DNA from: Flavobacteriaceae bacterium PS02337
GTDB taxonomy: Bacteria > Bacteroidota > Bacteroidia > Flavobacteriales > Flavobacteriaceae
DNA: 64,000 bases
Direction: 5' to 3'
Assembly: GCA_029959285.1 (NCBI GenBank)
Contig: JASCOE010000001.1
Span: 744,001 to 808,000, forward strand
Numbering within the stretch: the stretch's first letter is position 1; every line of letters starts with the position of its first letter. The notes below the pieces were generated by a model. It was not told the DNA's origin. It worked only from the letters and a program-made list of their open reading frames with translations, and did no database searches. A program made the translations under genes and the position numbers. Positions 16,646 to 27,498 of this stretch are shown here, in pieces.

Positions 16646-19600
16646 AAACGCCTTATATACAACCTACGATAATCTGCCGAAAGCGCAGCAGATTGCAACA
16701 AGTTTACTGGAAGGGAATCAGATAAAAATGAATATCAGAGGATTGTTAGGATCTGCTGTTTCATTTATAATTCGTTCCGTTTTTAAGAAAACAGAACTGC
16801 CTTTTTTGATTGTTTTAGACAATAAAGAAGAAGCCGCTTATTATCTAAACGATTTGGAACAAATGATTGGAGAACAAGATGTTTTGTTTTATCCAGCTTC
16901 ATTTCGCCGTCCGTATCAAATTGATGAAACCGATAATGCTAATGTTTTGCTTCGCGCTGAGGTTTTAAATAGAATCAATTCGAGAAAAAAACCGGCTGTA
17001 ATTGTTACCTATCCTGAAGCGCTTTTTGAAAAAGTAGTTACGAGAAGAGAACTCGATAAAAACACTTTAAAAGTCGCTTTAAACGACAAAATTTCGATTG
17101 ATTTTATTAATGAAGTTTTGTTTGAATATGAATTTAAAAGAGTCGATTTTATTACAGAACCCGGCGAATTTTCGGTTCGCGGAGGAATTGTCGATGTCTT
17201 TTCTTTTTCAAACGATCATCCGTACAGAATTGAATTCTTTGGAAATGAAGTGGACAGCATCAGAACTTTTGATGTTGAAACGCAATTGTCTGTCGAAACA
17301 CACAAAAAAATCACGATTATTCCGAATGTGGAGAACAAGCTTTTTCAGGAAAATCGCGAAAGTTTTTTAGATTATATTGCTGAAAAAACAGTTGTTTTTA
17401 TTCAAAATACAGAAGGACTTTTTAGTCAGTTAGACAAACAATTTGCAAGAGCTGAAGAAGCTTTTGAAAAACTTTCGAAAGAAATAAAACACGCCACGCC
17501 CGAACAATTATTTTTAAATCAGGCTTCGTTTATTAAACGTGCTTTGGATTTTTCGGTTGTAGAATTGGCTTCAAGACCTATTTTTAAAACAACAAAGAAA
17601 TTCGAATTTCATATTCAGCCACAACCTTCATTCAATAAACAATTTGATTTATTGCTGAATAATTTGAGCGAAAATCATTTTAACGGATATGTCAATTATT
17701 TGTTTTGTTCGAATGATACGCAGGCGAAACGTTTTCATGATATTTTTGAATCTTTGGATGAAGCCAATTCTGAAAATATTAGAAAGCAATATAATACAAT
17801 CGTATTGCCTTTATATCAAGGATTTATTGATGAAGAAAATCAAATAACGGCTTATACCGATCACCAGATTTTTGAGCGTTATCATAAATTCAATATCAAA
17901 AATGGATATTCGAAAAAGCAGAATATCACTTTAAAAGAATTAACCGCGCTTTCTGTAGGTGATTATGTTACACATATCGATCACGGAATCGGGAAATTTG
18001 GTGGTTTGCAGAAAATTCAGGTTGAAGGCAAAACGCAGGAAGCAATTAAGTTAGTTTATGCTGATAATGATATAGTGTATGTGAGTATTCACTCGTTGCA
18101 TAAAATTTCAAAATATAACGGAAAAGACGGAACGCCTCCGAAAATCTACAAATTAGGATCGAACGCTTGGAAAGTTTTAAAACAAAAAACCAAAGCGCGT
18201 GTCAAACATATTGCGTTCAATTTGATTCAGTTGTATGCGAAACGAAGATTAGAAAAAGGTTTCCAATTTGCGCCGGATAGTTATTTGCAAAACGAATTAG
18301 AAAGTTCGTTTATTTACGAAGATACACCAGATCAAACCAAATCTACAGCAGAAGTGAAAGCCGACATGGAAAGCGATCGCCCAATGGATCGTTTGGTTTG
18401 CGGTGATGTTGGTTTCGGAAAAACGGAAGTTGCGATTCGTGCTGCTTTTAAAGCCGTTGATAATAGCAAACAAGTTGCGGTTTTAGTTCCGACAACGATT
18501 TTGGCTTATCAGCATTATAGAACTTTCTCTGAACGTTTGAAAGATATGCCGGTTACAATTGGTTATTTAAACCGATTTAGAACTGCAAAACAAAAAACGC
18601 AAACCCTAAAAGATTTAGCCGAAGGAAAACTAGATATCGTAATTGGAACACATCAATTAGTAAACAAAAATGTAGTTTTTAAAGATTTAGGTTTATTAAT
18701 TGTTGATGAGGAACAAAAGTTTGGAGTTAACGTAAAAGATAAATTAAAAACGATCGCTGCAAATGTTGATACGTTGACTTTGACGGCAACGCCAATTCCG
18801 AGAACGCTTCAGTTTTCATTAATGGCAGCGCGAGATTTATCTGTAATTACGACGCCTCCGCCAAATCGTTATCCGATTGAAACGAATGTTGTTGGTTTTA
18901 ATGAAGAAATAATTCGCGACGCAATTTCGTATGAAATTCAAAGAAACGGACAGGTTTTCTTCATTAATAATAGAATCGAAAATATAAAAGAAGTCGCAGG
19001 AATGATTCAGCGTTTGGTTCCAAATGCGAGAGTCGGAATTGGCCACGGACAAATGGACGGTGCCAAACTGGAAGAATTGATGTTAGGTTTCATGAACGGA
19101 GATTTTGATGTTTTGGTAGCAACCACAATCATCGAAAGTGGTTTGGACGTTCCAAATGCCAACACAATTTTCATCAACAATGCCAACAATTTCGGATTAT
19201 CAGATTTGCATCAAATGCGTGGTCGAGTAGGACGTAGCAATAAAAAAGCATTCTGTTATTTCATTTGTCCGCCGTATTCATCAATGACAGAAGATGCGAG
19301 AAAACGTATTCAGGCTTTGGAACAATTCAGCGAATTAGGAAGCGGTTTCAACATTGCAATGAAAGATCTTGAAATTCGTGGCGCGGGAGATTTATTGGGC
19401 GGAGAGCAAAGCGGTTTTATTAATGAAATTGGTTTTGATACGTACCAAAAAATCATGAATGAAGCGATCGAAGAATTAAAAGAAAACGAATTCAAAGATT
19501 TGTATCCTGAAGAAAATGATATCGATACCAAAGAATACGTAAAAGACATTCAAATTGATGCCGATTTTGAGCTTTTATTCCCAGATGAATATATCAATAA

Positions 19601-20003
19601 TGTCTCAGAACGTTTGGTTTTATACAACGAATTGGGTGCTATAAAAGACGAAGCTGGTTTACAGGAATTCGAGAAAAAATTGATCGACCGTTTCGGACCA
19701 TTACCAAAACAAGCCGTTTCTTTATTAAACAGCATCAGAATAAAATGGATTGCAACAAAAGTAGGAATCGAAAAATTAGTTTTGAAACAAGGCAAAATGA
19801 TTGGTTATTTCGTTTCAGATCAACAATCAGATTATTATCAATCGGTGAAGTTTAGGAATGTTTTAAATTTCGTTCAAAAACATAGTAATCTTTGTAAAAT
19901 GAAAGAAAAACAAACCGTAAACGGATTACGTTTGTTATTGACTTTTGAAAATGTGAAGTCTATTAAACGTGCGTTGGAATTAATGGAGTTGTTTGAGGAT
20001 TAA
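16638..20003 (+). CDS. mfd: Transcription-repair coupling factor Mfd
   Basis: 1121 residues, near the usual size of about 1150. The start is TTG at 16638, giving (M)SKNALYTTYDNLPKAQ. The next ATG would remove 30 residues of the UvrB-like region. Domains in order: UvrB-like N-terminal module (about 1-330), a CarD-like RNA-polymerase-interacting domain (about 430-510, VGDYVTHIDHGIGKFGG), the superfamily 2 translocase with Walker A GDVGFGKTE (589-597), DEEQ box (690-693) and TATPIPRTL, the TRG/helicase C-terminal lobe (GRVGRSNKKAFCYF) and the C-terminal regulatory domain. It pushes stalled RNA polymerase off lesions using ATP and recruits UvrA. It overlaps the lipoprotein gene upstream by 8 bases and ends at a terminator. 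Confidence 0.97.
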   Translation: MSKNALYTTYDNLPKAQQIATSLLEGNQIKMNIRGLLGSAVSFIIRSVFKKTELPFLIVLDNKEEAAYYLNDLEQMIGEQDVLFYPASFRRPYQIDETDNANVLLRAEVLNRINSRKKPAVIVTYPEALFEKVVTRRELDKNTLKVALNDKISIDFINEVLFEYEFKRVDFITEPGEFSVRGGIVDVFSFSNDHPYRIEFFGNEVDSIRTFDVETQLSVETHKKITIIPNVENKLFQENRESFLDYIAEKTVVFIQNTEGLFSQLDKQFARAEEAFEKLSKEIKHATPEQLFLNQASFIKRALDFSVVELASRPIFKTTKKFEFHIQPQPSFNKQFDLLLNNLSENHFNGYVNYLFCSNDTQAKRFHDIFESLDEANSENIRKQYNTIVLPLYQGFIDEENQITAYTDHQIFERYHKFNIKNGYSKKQNITLKELTALSVGDYVTHIDHGIGKFGGLQKIQVEGKTQEAIKLVYADNDIVYVSIHSLHKISKYNGKDGTPPKIYKLGSNAWKVLKQKTKARVKHIAFNLIQLYAKRRLEKGFQFAPDSYLQNELESSFIYEDTPDQTKSTAEVKADMESDRPMDRLVCGDVGFGKTEVAIRAAFKAVDNSKQVAVLVPTTILAYQHYRTFSERLKDMPVTIGYLNRFRTAKQKTQTLKDLAEGKLDIVIGTHQLVNKNVVFKDLGLLIVDEEQKFGVNVKDKLKTIAANVDTLTLTATPIPRTLQFSLMAARDLSVITTPPPNRYPIETNVVGFNEEIIRDAISYEIQRNGQVFFINNRIENIKEVAGMIQRLVPNARVGIGHGQMDGAKLEELMLGFMNGDFDVLVATTIIESGLDVPNANTIFINNANNFGLSDLHQMRGRVGRSNKKAFCYFICPPYSSMTEDARKRIQALEQFSELGSGFNIAMKDLEIRGAGDLLGGEQSGFINEIGFDTYQKIMNEAIEELKENEFKDLYPEENDIDTKEYVKDIQIDADFELLFPDEYINNVSERLVLYNELGAIKDEAGLQEFEKKLIDRFGPLPKQAVSLLNSIRIKWIATKVGIEKLVLKQGKMIGYFVSDQQSDYYQSVKFRNVLNFVQKHSNLCKMKEKQTVNGLRLLLTFENVKSIKRALELMELFED

Positions 20004-20027
20004 TTCTTATTTTATAAAAGAATATAG

Positions 20028-20063
20028 AAAAGGCTTTCGGTTTTAAATCGGTAGCCTTTTTTT
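20028..20063 (+). terminator. Terminator after mfd
   Basis: AAAAGGCT (20028-20035) pairs with AGCCTTTT (20053-20060) and runs into seven T. It starts 24 bases after the mfd stop. Confidence 0.85.
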
Positions 20064-20185
20064 GTTGAGAAATATTGTCTTAATCTATTATTATAATACT
20101 TTTTATAGAAATTTTTTACTTTTGAAAGAAAGTATATTTGTATTCTTTTTAAACGAAAAGGAGTATTTTTTAAAAATTGAGCAAG

Positions 20186-20794
20186 ATGGAAAACGAGATA
20201 AAAATATTAAAAGATTTTATTGAAGGAATTATCTCTTCTGAAGATTTTGAAAGACAATTTTTTGAAAATTCAAATTTTGAAGAACTACTTTCAGATAAAA
20301 CAATAAGTTTACAAGGAACATACATGGCAAATTCAACTATTTATTTATACTTAGCTGAACAAAAAATAAACAGTATATCAGGCAGATTAAATATGCAGGG
20401 TGCGATTCAATTTTTCTTTACTAAGAAAGGAATTAGTTTTAAATCCTACTCAAAATATAGCGATGATTATGGTCTTATATTAGATTCTCAACCAAAATAT
20501 ATTGATGCAGATTTAGATTTTATTGAAAGATATATTTTGCCTAGTGAAATGAAGAAATCTAATGCGGAATTAAAAAAAGAGGTTAAAGAAAGATTTTTAG
20601 AACTTTTTAGATACCAAATTAAACCACCAAAATGGATTCAAAACCCAAATTGGATTATTAAAAATAACAAGCCTCTTTTCTTTTTAGGACAATTCGAAAT
20701 TAAGAATTGTGACATTTTTCATGATGATGGAGCAGTTTATTTATTTGTTGATGAAGAAACGTGTGAAATCGAAACTGTGAAACAATTATATTAA
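20186..20794 (+). CDS. Unrecognised soluble protein, possibly immunity-like
   Basis: 202 residues from the ATG at 20186. A TTG at 20177 in the same frame would add three residues. There is no signal peptide or membrane segment, so it should be cytoplasmic. The first half begins with a helical, acidic segment (LKDFIEGIISSEDFERQFF). The end has a compact motif, KPLFFLGQFEI ... FHDDGAVYLFVDEE, which resembles the tail of several small immunity or SMI1/YwqG-type proteins, but I cannot assign a family by eye. The gene stands alone: mfd upstream has its own terminator and the downstream membrane protein starts 86 bases later. No toxin gene is adjacent. Confidence 0.75.
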   Translation: MENEIKILKDFIEGIISSEDFERQFFENSNFEELLSDKTISLQGTYMANSTIYLYLAEQKINSISGRLNMQGAIQFFFTKKGISFKSYSKYSDDYGLILDSQPKYIDADLDFIERYILPSEMKKSNAELKKEVKERFLELFRYQIKPPKWIQNPNWIIKNNKPLFFLGQFEIKNCDIFHDDGAVYLFVDEETCEIETVKQLY

Positions 20795-20880
20795 AAATTA
20801 GCTTTTATTTATCTTTCATTTAAGAAAAATCTTAGAACTAAAAAGTTTTCTTTGAACCAAAATTTTCAAAGCCGACTTTT

Positions 20881-21435
20881 ATGCAAAATCAATTTATTTT
20901 TCTCTTTCTCTTTTTAGGAGTGATATCAATTTTCGCTCAGGAAAAAACTCAAATTACTTCGAAAGATTCTTTAAAATCAGAAAAATTTGATCCGCTTCGA
21001 CCTTCAAAAGCCGCCTTTTATTCTGCTGTTTTGCCAGGATTGGGTCAGATTTATAATAAAAAATACTGGAAAGTTCCTTTAGTTTATGGAGCAATTGGTA
21101 CGAGTACTTATTTGTACATCGACAATAATAAAAAATACAATTTGTATAGAGATGAATATAAAAGCAGATTGGAAGGATTAGAAAGCGGTTCTGATTTTCT
21201 AGCTGGATTAAGCGAAAGCCAATTGATTGCTGCTCAAAAACAATTTCAAAGAAACAGAGATTTGTCTGCTTTATTTATGGTTGGTTTTTACGTTTTAAAT
21301 ATTATTGATGCTAATATAGATGCCGCTTTATCACAGTTTAATGTAGACGATAGATTGGCTTTTAAACCGGCATTGATAAAAAACGATATCACATCGAATA
21401 ATAATTTTGGTGTTGCCTTGAATTATTCGTTTTAG
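20881..21435 (+). CDS. DUF5683 family membrane protein
   Basis: 184 residues. A signal-like hydrophobic N-terminus (FIFLFLFLGVISIFAQ) is followed by a linker and the segment PSKAAFYSAVLPGLGQIYNK, then YWKVPLVYGAIGTSTYLYID, the hallmark of the DUF5683 family. Another hydrophobic helix lies near residues 137-152 (LFMVGFYVLNIIDANIDA). In Bacteroidota these proteins are often encoded near parB/dapB, but no such gene is visible here. Function unknown, and the location is the inner membrane or periplasm. Downstream is a nested hairpin repeat (21446-21568). Confidence 0.85.
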   Translation: MQNQFIFLFLFLGVISIFAQEKTQITSKDSLKSEKFDPLRPSKAAFYSAVLPGLGQIYNKKYWKVPLVYGAIGTSTYLYIDNNKKYNLYRDEYKSRLEGLESGSDFLAGLSESQLIAAQKQFQRNRDLSALFMVGFYVLNIIDANIDAALSQFNVDDRLAFKPALIKNDITSNNNFGVALNYSF

Positions 21436-21445
21436 AAAAGTGTTA

Positions 21446-21568
21446 GCCACGAATTACACGAATTCTTTTTTGCCACAGATTAAAAGGATTAAAAAAATCA
21501 TTTAAATCCTTTTAATCTGTGGCAAAAATTTTTAAAATAAATTCGTGCTAATTCGTGTAATTTGTGGC
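21446..21568. repeat. Nested double inverted repeat, GCCAC/GTGGC family
   Basis: The outer arms 21446-21464 (GCCACGAATTACACGAATT) and 21550-21568 are inverted copies with one mismatch. Inside, 21472-21490 (GCCACAGATTAAAAGGATT) and 21505-21523 are a perfect 19-bp inverted repeat. Related elements lie at 25149-25226 and 36483-36543. It sits between convergent genes. Confidence 0.85.
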
Positions 21569-21575
21569 AAAAAAA

Positions 21576-21609
21576 TAAAAAAAGGCGTATGAAATTTTCA
21601 TACGCCTTT
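21576..21609 (-). terminator. Terminator of the large GH13 gene
   Basis: A 14-bp near-perfect stem (AAAGGCGTATGAAA at 21581-21594 against 21595-21609) with A-rich plus-strand sequence before it, which gives a T-rich tail on the minus strand. It is 22 bases past the stop at 21631. Confidence 0.88.
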
Positions 21610-21630
21610 GAATTTTAATCAAAAACAGAA

Positions 21631-24600
21631 TTATTTAACAATCAGTTTTTTAGTCACATTAAAATCTTTTGAAACAATATTTACGATGTAAATTCCAGAG
21701 GATAAATGATGATTTACTTGTCCTGAAGAAGGAAGTCTTTGATTTAAAAGAGTTCTTCCATTCAAATCTGAAACTGAAATTTCAGCAGTATCTCCACTTG
21801 TTAATTCAGGCATTAGAATATGAAACTCATTATTGATTGCTGGATTCGGATAAATTCCGATTACAGGTTCAGTTATTGAAATTTCTTCCGTATTTAATGC
21901 TGATTTTCCTGTTCCGACAGTTGTTGGTTCTAATTGCCATTGCGCGCTATACCAACCGTCTTGTGAGTTTCCATATTGTGCAGAACCTGTTTGGTTTTCA
22001 ACATGAATAATGTTTCCAGTTTGCCATCTATTTCTAAGTCGAGTCCAAGTTCCGTCAATATAATCGCTAGACCATTGAGCGCTCCAGAAAGTAGTATCTG
22101 TTATGTTAGATTGAATATTTCCGGTTTGGCTTTCAATATTCATCAATTCTCCCGTTGCTACATTTTTAAGAACAAAATAAGTAGCATCGATAGCTATTTT
22201 TTGCCATTTATAGCTGTTTCCAGAAACTGTAGTTCCGTAACCAACATTTGCTCCGGCATCAGATAAATAAGCACCAGTCCATCTGTTTTTAATTGTGTAA
22301 TAAGTTCCTCCGGTTGAAGTTGAAACGGTTACCGCGCAAGTTGCAGTTTTGTTTCCGTCAACAGTTGTAACCGTAATTGTTGCTGTTCCATTTGCAACAG
22401 CAGTAATTAAACCTGAATTATTTACAGTTGCGACTGCGGTATTGCTGGAACTATAATTTACCGATTTATTTGTTGCATTTGCTGGATTCACAGTTGGGGT
22501 TAATTGCTGTGTTCCACCAACATTTAATGAAGCCGAAGTTGGACTTAAACTCACACTTGTAACGGCAACATTTGACGCATTTACCGTAACTGCACAAGTT
22601 GCAATTTTTGCTCCATCTTGAGTTGTAACCGTAATTGTTGCAGAACCTGTAGTGACAGCAGTTATTAATCCAGTGCTATTTACAGTCGCTACAGCTGTAT
22701 TACTAGAACTATAAGTAACTGTTTTATTTGTTGCTGTTGAAGGATTAACAGTAGGTGTTAATTGCTGGGTTGCATTAACCAATAATGTTGCAGTTGTTGG
22801 TGATAATGTTACACTTGTAACCGCAACAACTGTTCCTGGATTTGAATCATACCAAGTATTATTCATGTACCAGCCTGTTTTGTTTCGGCTTAAATCGGCA
22901 GTTTGGTTGGTTCCATCGTTGAAAATTAAATTGGTTGAAGTTACATTCGTGAATGTATAACTGTACCATCCATTTCCGGCATCGGTCATGTTTATACCCG
23001 GCCATGTAGCATTTGCTAAAACTCCTGTTGGTAAAGCACTCCAATAATAAATTTTAATTCCAGTTCCCCAGTTTGATGGTTTATAGAAATAAACCGTAAA
23101 ATTGGTATTTGGGTTTACGGTAATTGTAGCCGAAGCTGTTTTATTTCCATCTTGAGTAGTTGCTGAAATCGTTGCAGTTCCGGCAGAAACTGCGGTTACA
23201 AGTCCACTTGAATTTACAGTTGCAATTACAGTATTACTTGAACTCCAAGTTACATTTTTATTAGTTGCATTTGCTGGTGAAATTGTAGCAGAAAGTTGTT
23301 GTGTATTTCCCGCATATAAACTTGATGTAGTTGGAGAAACTGCTACAGAAGAAACAGGAATGGCAGCAACAGTTATTGCCGAAGTAGCTGTTTTGTTTCC
23401 GTCAACAGTTTTTACTGTAATAGTTGTTGTTCCCGTTGCAACAGCTGTAACTAAACCAGACGCATTTACAGTTGCAACTGCTGTATTGCTTGATGTCCAT
23501 GTTAAGTTTTGGTTTGTTGCGTTTGCTGGAGCAATTGTCGCATTCAATTGTTGTGTAGATCCTAAACCAACAGTTGCCGTCGTTGGACTCACAGAAACTC
23601 CTGTAACGGCTACAACCGGAGCATTTGTATTCGTTAAAACCAGATATTCGTAAGCAGCAAATGTTCTTGTCGCGCCTGTTGTTAAAGTTACAGAAGCATT
23701 GTTGTTATATGGATTTACATAAGTTCCTGCTAATGCCGCAGGAATTACATACGATTTTGAAGCATTTCTCAAATTCGACATTACAATAACTTTTTCTGTA
23801 CCTAATGTTTTAGTGAAAATACTAATATCATCATTCGCATAAGTGGTTAAATCCCCGCGTCTGATGGCTGCGCTGGCAGTTCTGAAATTTAATATTTTGG
23901 CAAAATCGGCAGCTGCAGTTGGATTTTGAGACCAGTTGAATTTAAAGTTTGTCCAAGGCCAGTCTGTTTTTGGTTCGTAGTCGATTTCCTGTCCGCTCAT
24001 TAGGAAAGGAACTCCTCTCATATAAGCTGAAACCAAGAAATTAGCAACAATTCCGTTGTGGCTTTTGAATGGAATAATTGGTCTTCTTACGCCATCATCA
24101 TTTGTGTAAGTATCATGGTTACCAGTGTATCTAACGACTTGCTGGTTTCCAGTCGCTTTAGCATATTCATAAGTAGATTGATCCTGAAGTCTCTGAGAAA
24201 CTGGTCCTCCATTAGCAATATCATATAAACCGCTGTGAAACCATCTGTCACCATAATTCATGTCGAAACCAACCTGAAAGTTCTCTTGTCTGTCTCCTTC
24301 GGCTAACATTAATAAATTATGAGAAGAAATACTTCTAAGGTTTGAATTCACTTCAGACCAAAAATCTAAAGGTGGATTATTCGCATAATCGCAACGATAT
24401 CCATCAATATTGGCTGCGAAAATCCAGTAACGCATTGCATCTTTTATCGCTGCTCGTGTAGCTGAATTATTAAGATCAAGTGCTGCAATATCAGAGAAAT
24501 TCCCTAATTGCTGAATTGTTGTTCCTGTTCGCTTGTAATATTCCGGATGCGAAACGGTCCAAACATTATCCCAAGAAGTTCCGTTGATGGCAATATCTAA

Positions 24601-25002
24601 AATAACGGCCATTCCGCGGCTGTGAGCGCCATCGACTAAAGTTCTTAAATCAGCAAGTGAACCATATTCTGATCCAACAGCTTTAAAATCTTTAATACAA
24701 TAAGGCGAAGCCGAACTTCTGGAATCTGTGCCGTAAGGATAAATCGGCATTAAATAAATAACATTAGTACCAAGTGCTTTTATATTATCTAATCGGGCGG
24801 TTACTCCGGCTAAATTTCCGTTGGCACTAAACGGACGTATATGAACTTGATACATGTTTACGTCTCGTGTATCGGGCACACCAGCAAATGGAGTTCCGTA
24901 TTGAGGCGGATCTTGCGCATAAACGGAACTTGCAAATAATAATAGAAAACAAAGTAATGCTTTCGTAATATGAAATAATCTAGTGGTAATTTTGATTTTC
25001 AT
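21631..25002 (-). CDS. T9SS-secreted multidomain GH13 alpha-amylase-like protein
   Basis: 1123 residues from the ATG at 25002. Upstream in-frame ATGs at 25020 and 25032 exist, but the signal peptide starts here (MKIKITTRLF...SSVYAQ), and the bases before it (AAAACTATCAT) match the leader of susE. Order: GH13 catalytic domain (about 35-455), two Ig-like BIG2 domains, a starch-binding-like domain (about 630-725, VYFYKPSNW...TWPG), two more BIG2 domains, a beta-trefoil-like region (about 900-1030, NRWTGAYL, FWSAQW, WYSAQWQLE) and a T9SS tail (YPNPAINNEFHI...KKLIVK). Nucleophile Asp205 (YRCDY), acid Glu235 (LAEGD) and Asp297 (GNHDT) are present, but region I reads DIAINGTS, with Gly141 where His is usual. 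It likely attacks alpha-glucan outside the cell, working with the GH13 lipoprotein and GH97 encoded upstream. Confidence 0.92.
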   Translation of the reverse strand: MKIKITTRLFHITKALLCFLLLFASSVYAQDPPQYGTPFAGVPDTRDVNMYQVHIRPFSANGNLAGVTARLDNIKALGTNVIYLMPIYPYGTDSRSSASPYCIKDFKAVGSEYGSLADLRTLVDGAHSRGMAVILDIAINGTSWDNVWTVSHPEYYKRTGTTIQQLGNFSDIAALDLNNSATRAAIKDAMRYWIFAANIDGYRCDYANNPPLDFWSEVNSNLRSISSHNLLMLAEGDRQENFQVGFDMNYGDRWFHSGLYDIANGGPVSQRLQDQSTYEYAKATGNQQVVRYTGNHDTYTNDDGVRRPIIPFKSHNGIVANFLVSAYMRGVPFLMSGQEIDYEPKTDWPWTNFKFNWSQNPTAAADFAKILNFRTASAAIRRGDLTTYANDDISIFTKTLGTEKVIVMSNLRNASKSYVIPAALAGTYVNPYNNNASVTLTTGATRTFAAYEYLVLTNTNAPVVAVTGVSVSPTTATVGLGSTQQLNATIAPANATNQNLTWTSSNTAVATVNASGLVTAVATGTTTITVKTVDGNKTATSAITVAAIPVSSVAVSPTTSSLYAGNTQQLSATISPANATNKNVTWSSSNTVIATVNSSGLVTAVSAGTATISATTQDGNKTASATITVNPNTNFTVYFYKPSNWGTGIKIYYWSALPTGVLANATWPGINMTDAGNGWYSYTFTNVTSTNLIFNDGTNQTADLSRNKTGWYMNNTWYDSNPGTVVAVTSVTLSPTTATLLVNATQQLTPTVNPSTATNKTVTYSSSNTAVATVNSTGLITAVTTGSATITVTTQDGAKIATCAVTVNASNVAVTSVSLSPTSASLNVGGTQQLTPTVNPANATNKSVNYSSSNTAVATVNNSGLITAVANGTATITVTTVDGNKTATCAVTVSTSTGGTYYTIKNRWTGAYLSDAGANVGYGTTVSGNSYKWQKIAIDATYFVLKNVATGELMNIESQTGNIQSNITDTTFWSAQWSSDYIDGTWTRLRNRWQTGNIIHVENQTGSAQYGNSQDGWYSAQWQLEPTTVGTGKSALNTEEISITEPVIGIYPNPAINNEFHILMPELTSGDTAEISVSDLNGRTLLNQRLPSSGQVNHHLSSGIYIVNIVSKDFNVTKKLIVK

Positions 25003-25148
25003 AATGATAGTTTTTTGCATGCTTGTCAGCATTTCTAACTAAAATTCATTCTCACTCGCATTGTTTTTAAATTTGACAAACATTTTGTGGTTAATAGTTT
25101 TCAAGTAGTAAAATTTTAATTTTCGCTCAGAAATGAGCATAGTTTTCC

Positions 25149-25226
25149 GCCACGAATTCACGAATTTTTAGAATTAGGATTGTGTTTCTTAATCTAAAAA
25201 TTGTAATGAATTCATGAATTCGTGGC
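25149..25226. repeat. Inverted repeat, GCCAC/GTGGC family
   Basis: The arms 25149-25166 (GCCACGAATTCACGAATT) and 25209-25226 are inverted with one mismatch. Inner TTTTTAGA / TCTAAAAA words can extend the pairing. Just after it, 25233-25269 is a run of loosely repeated CTTAG/ACCT words. The element fills most of the gap between the GH97 and large GH13 genes and may separate their transcripts. Confidence 0.8.
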
Positions 25227-25271
25227 AAAAAAACTTAGAAACTTAGTACCTCAGTACCTTAGAACCTTAAA

Positions 25272-27473
<2,202 letters not shown>

Positions 27474-27498
27474 TTAGGTTTTAAAGTTGCTTTAGGTA

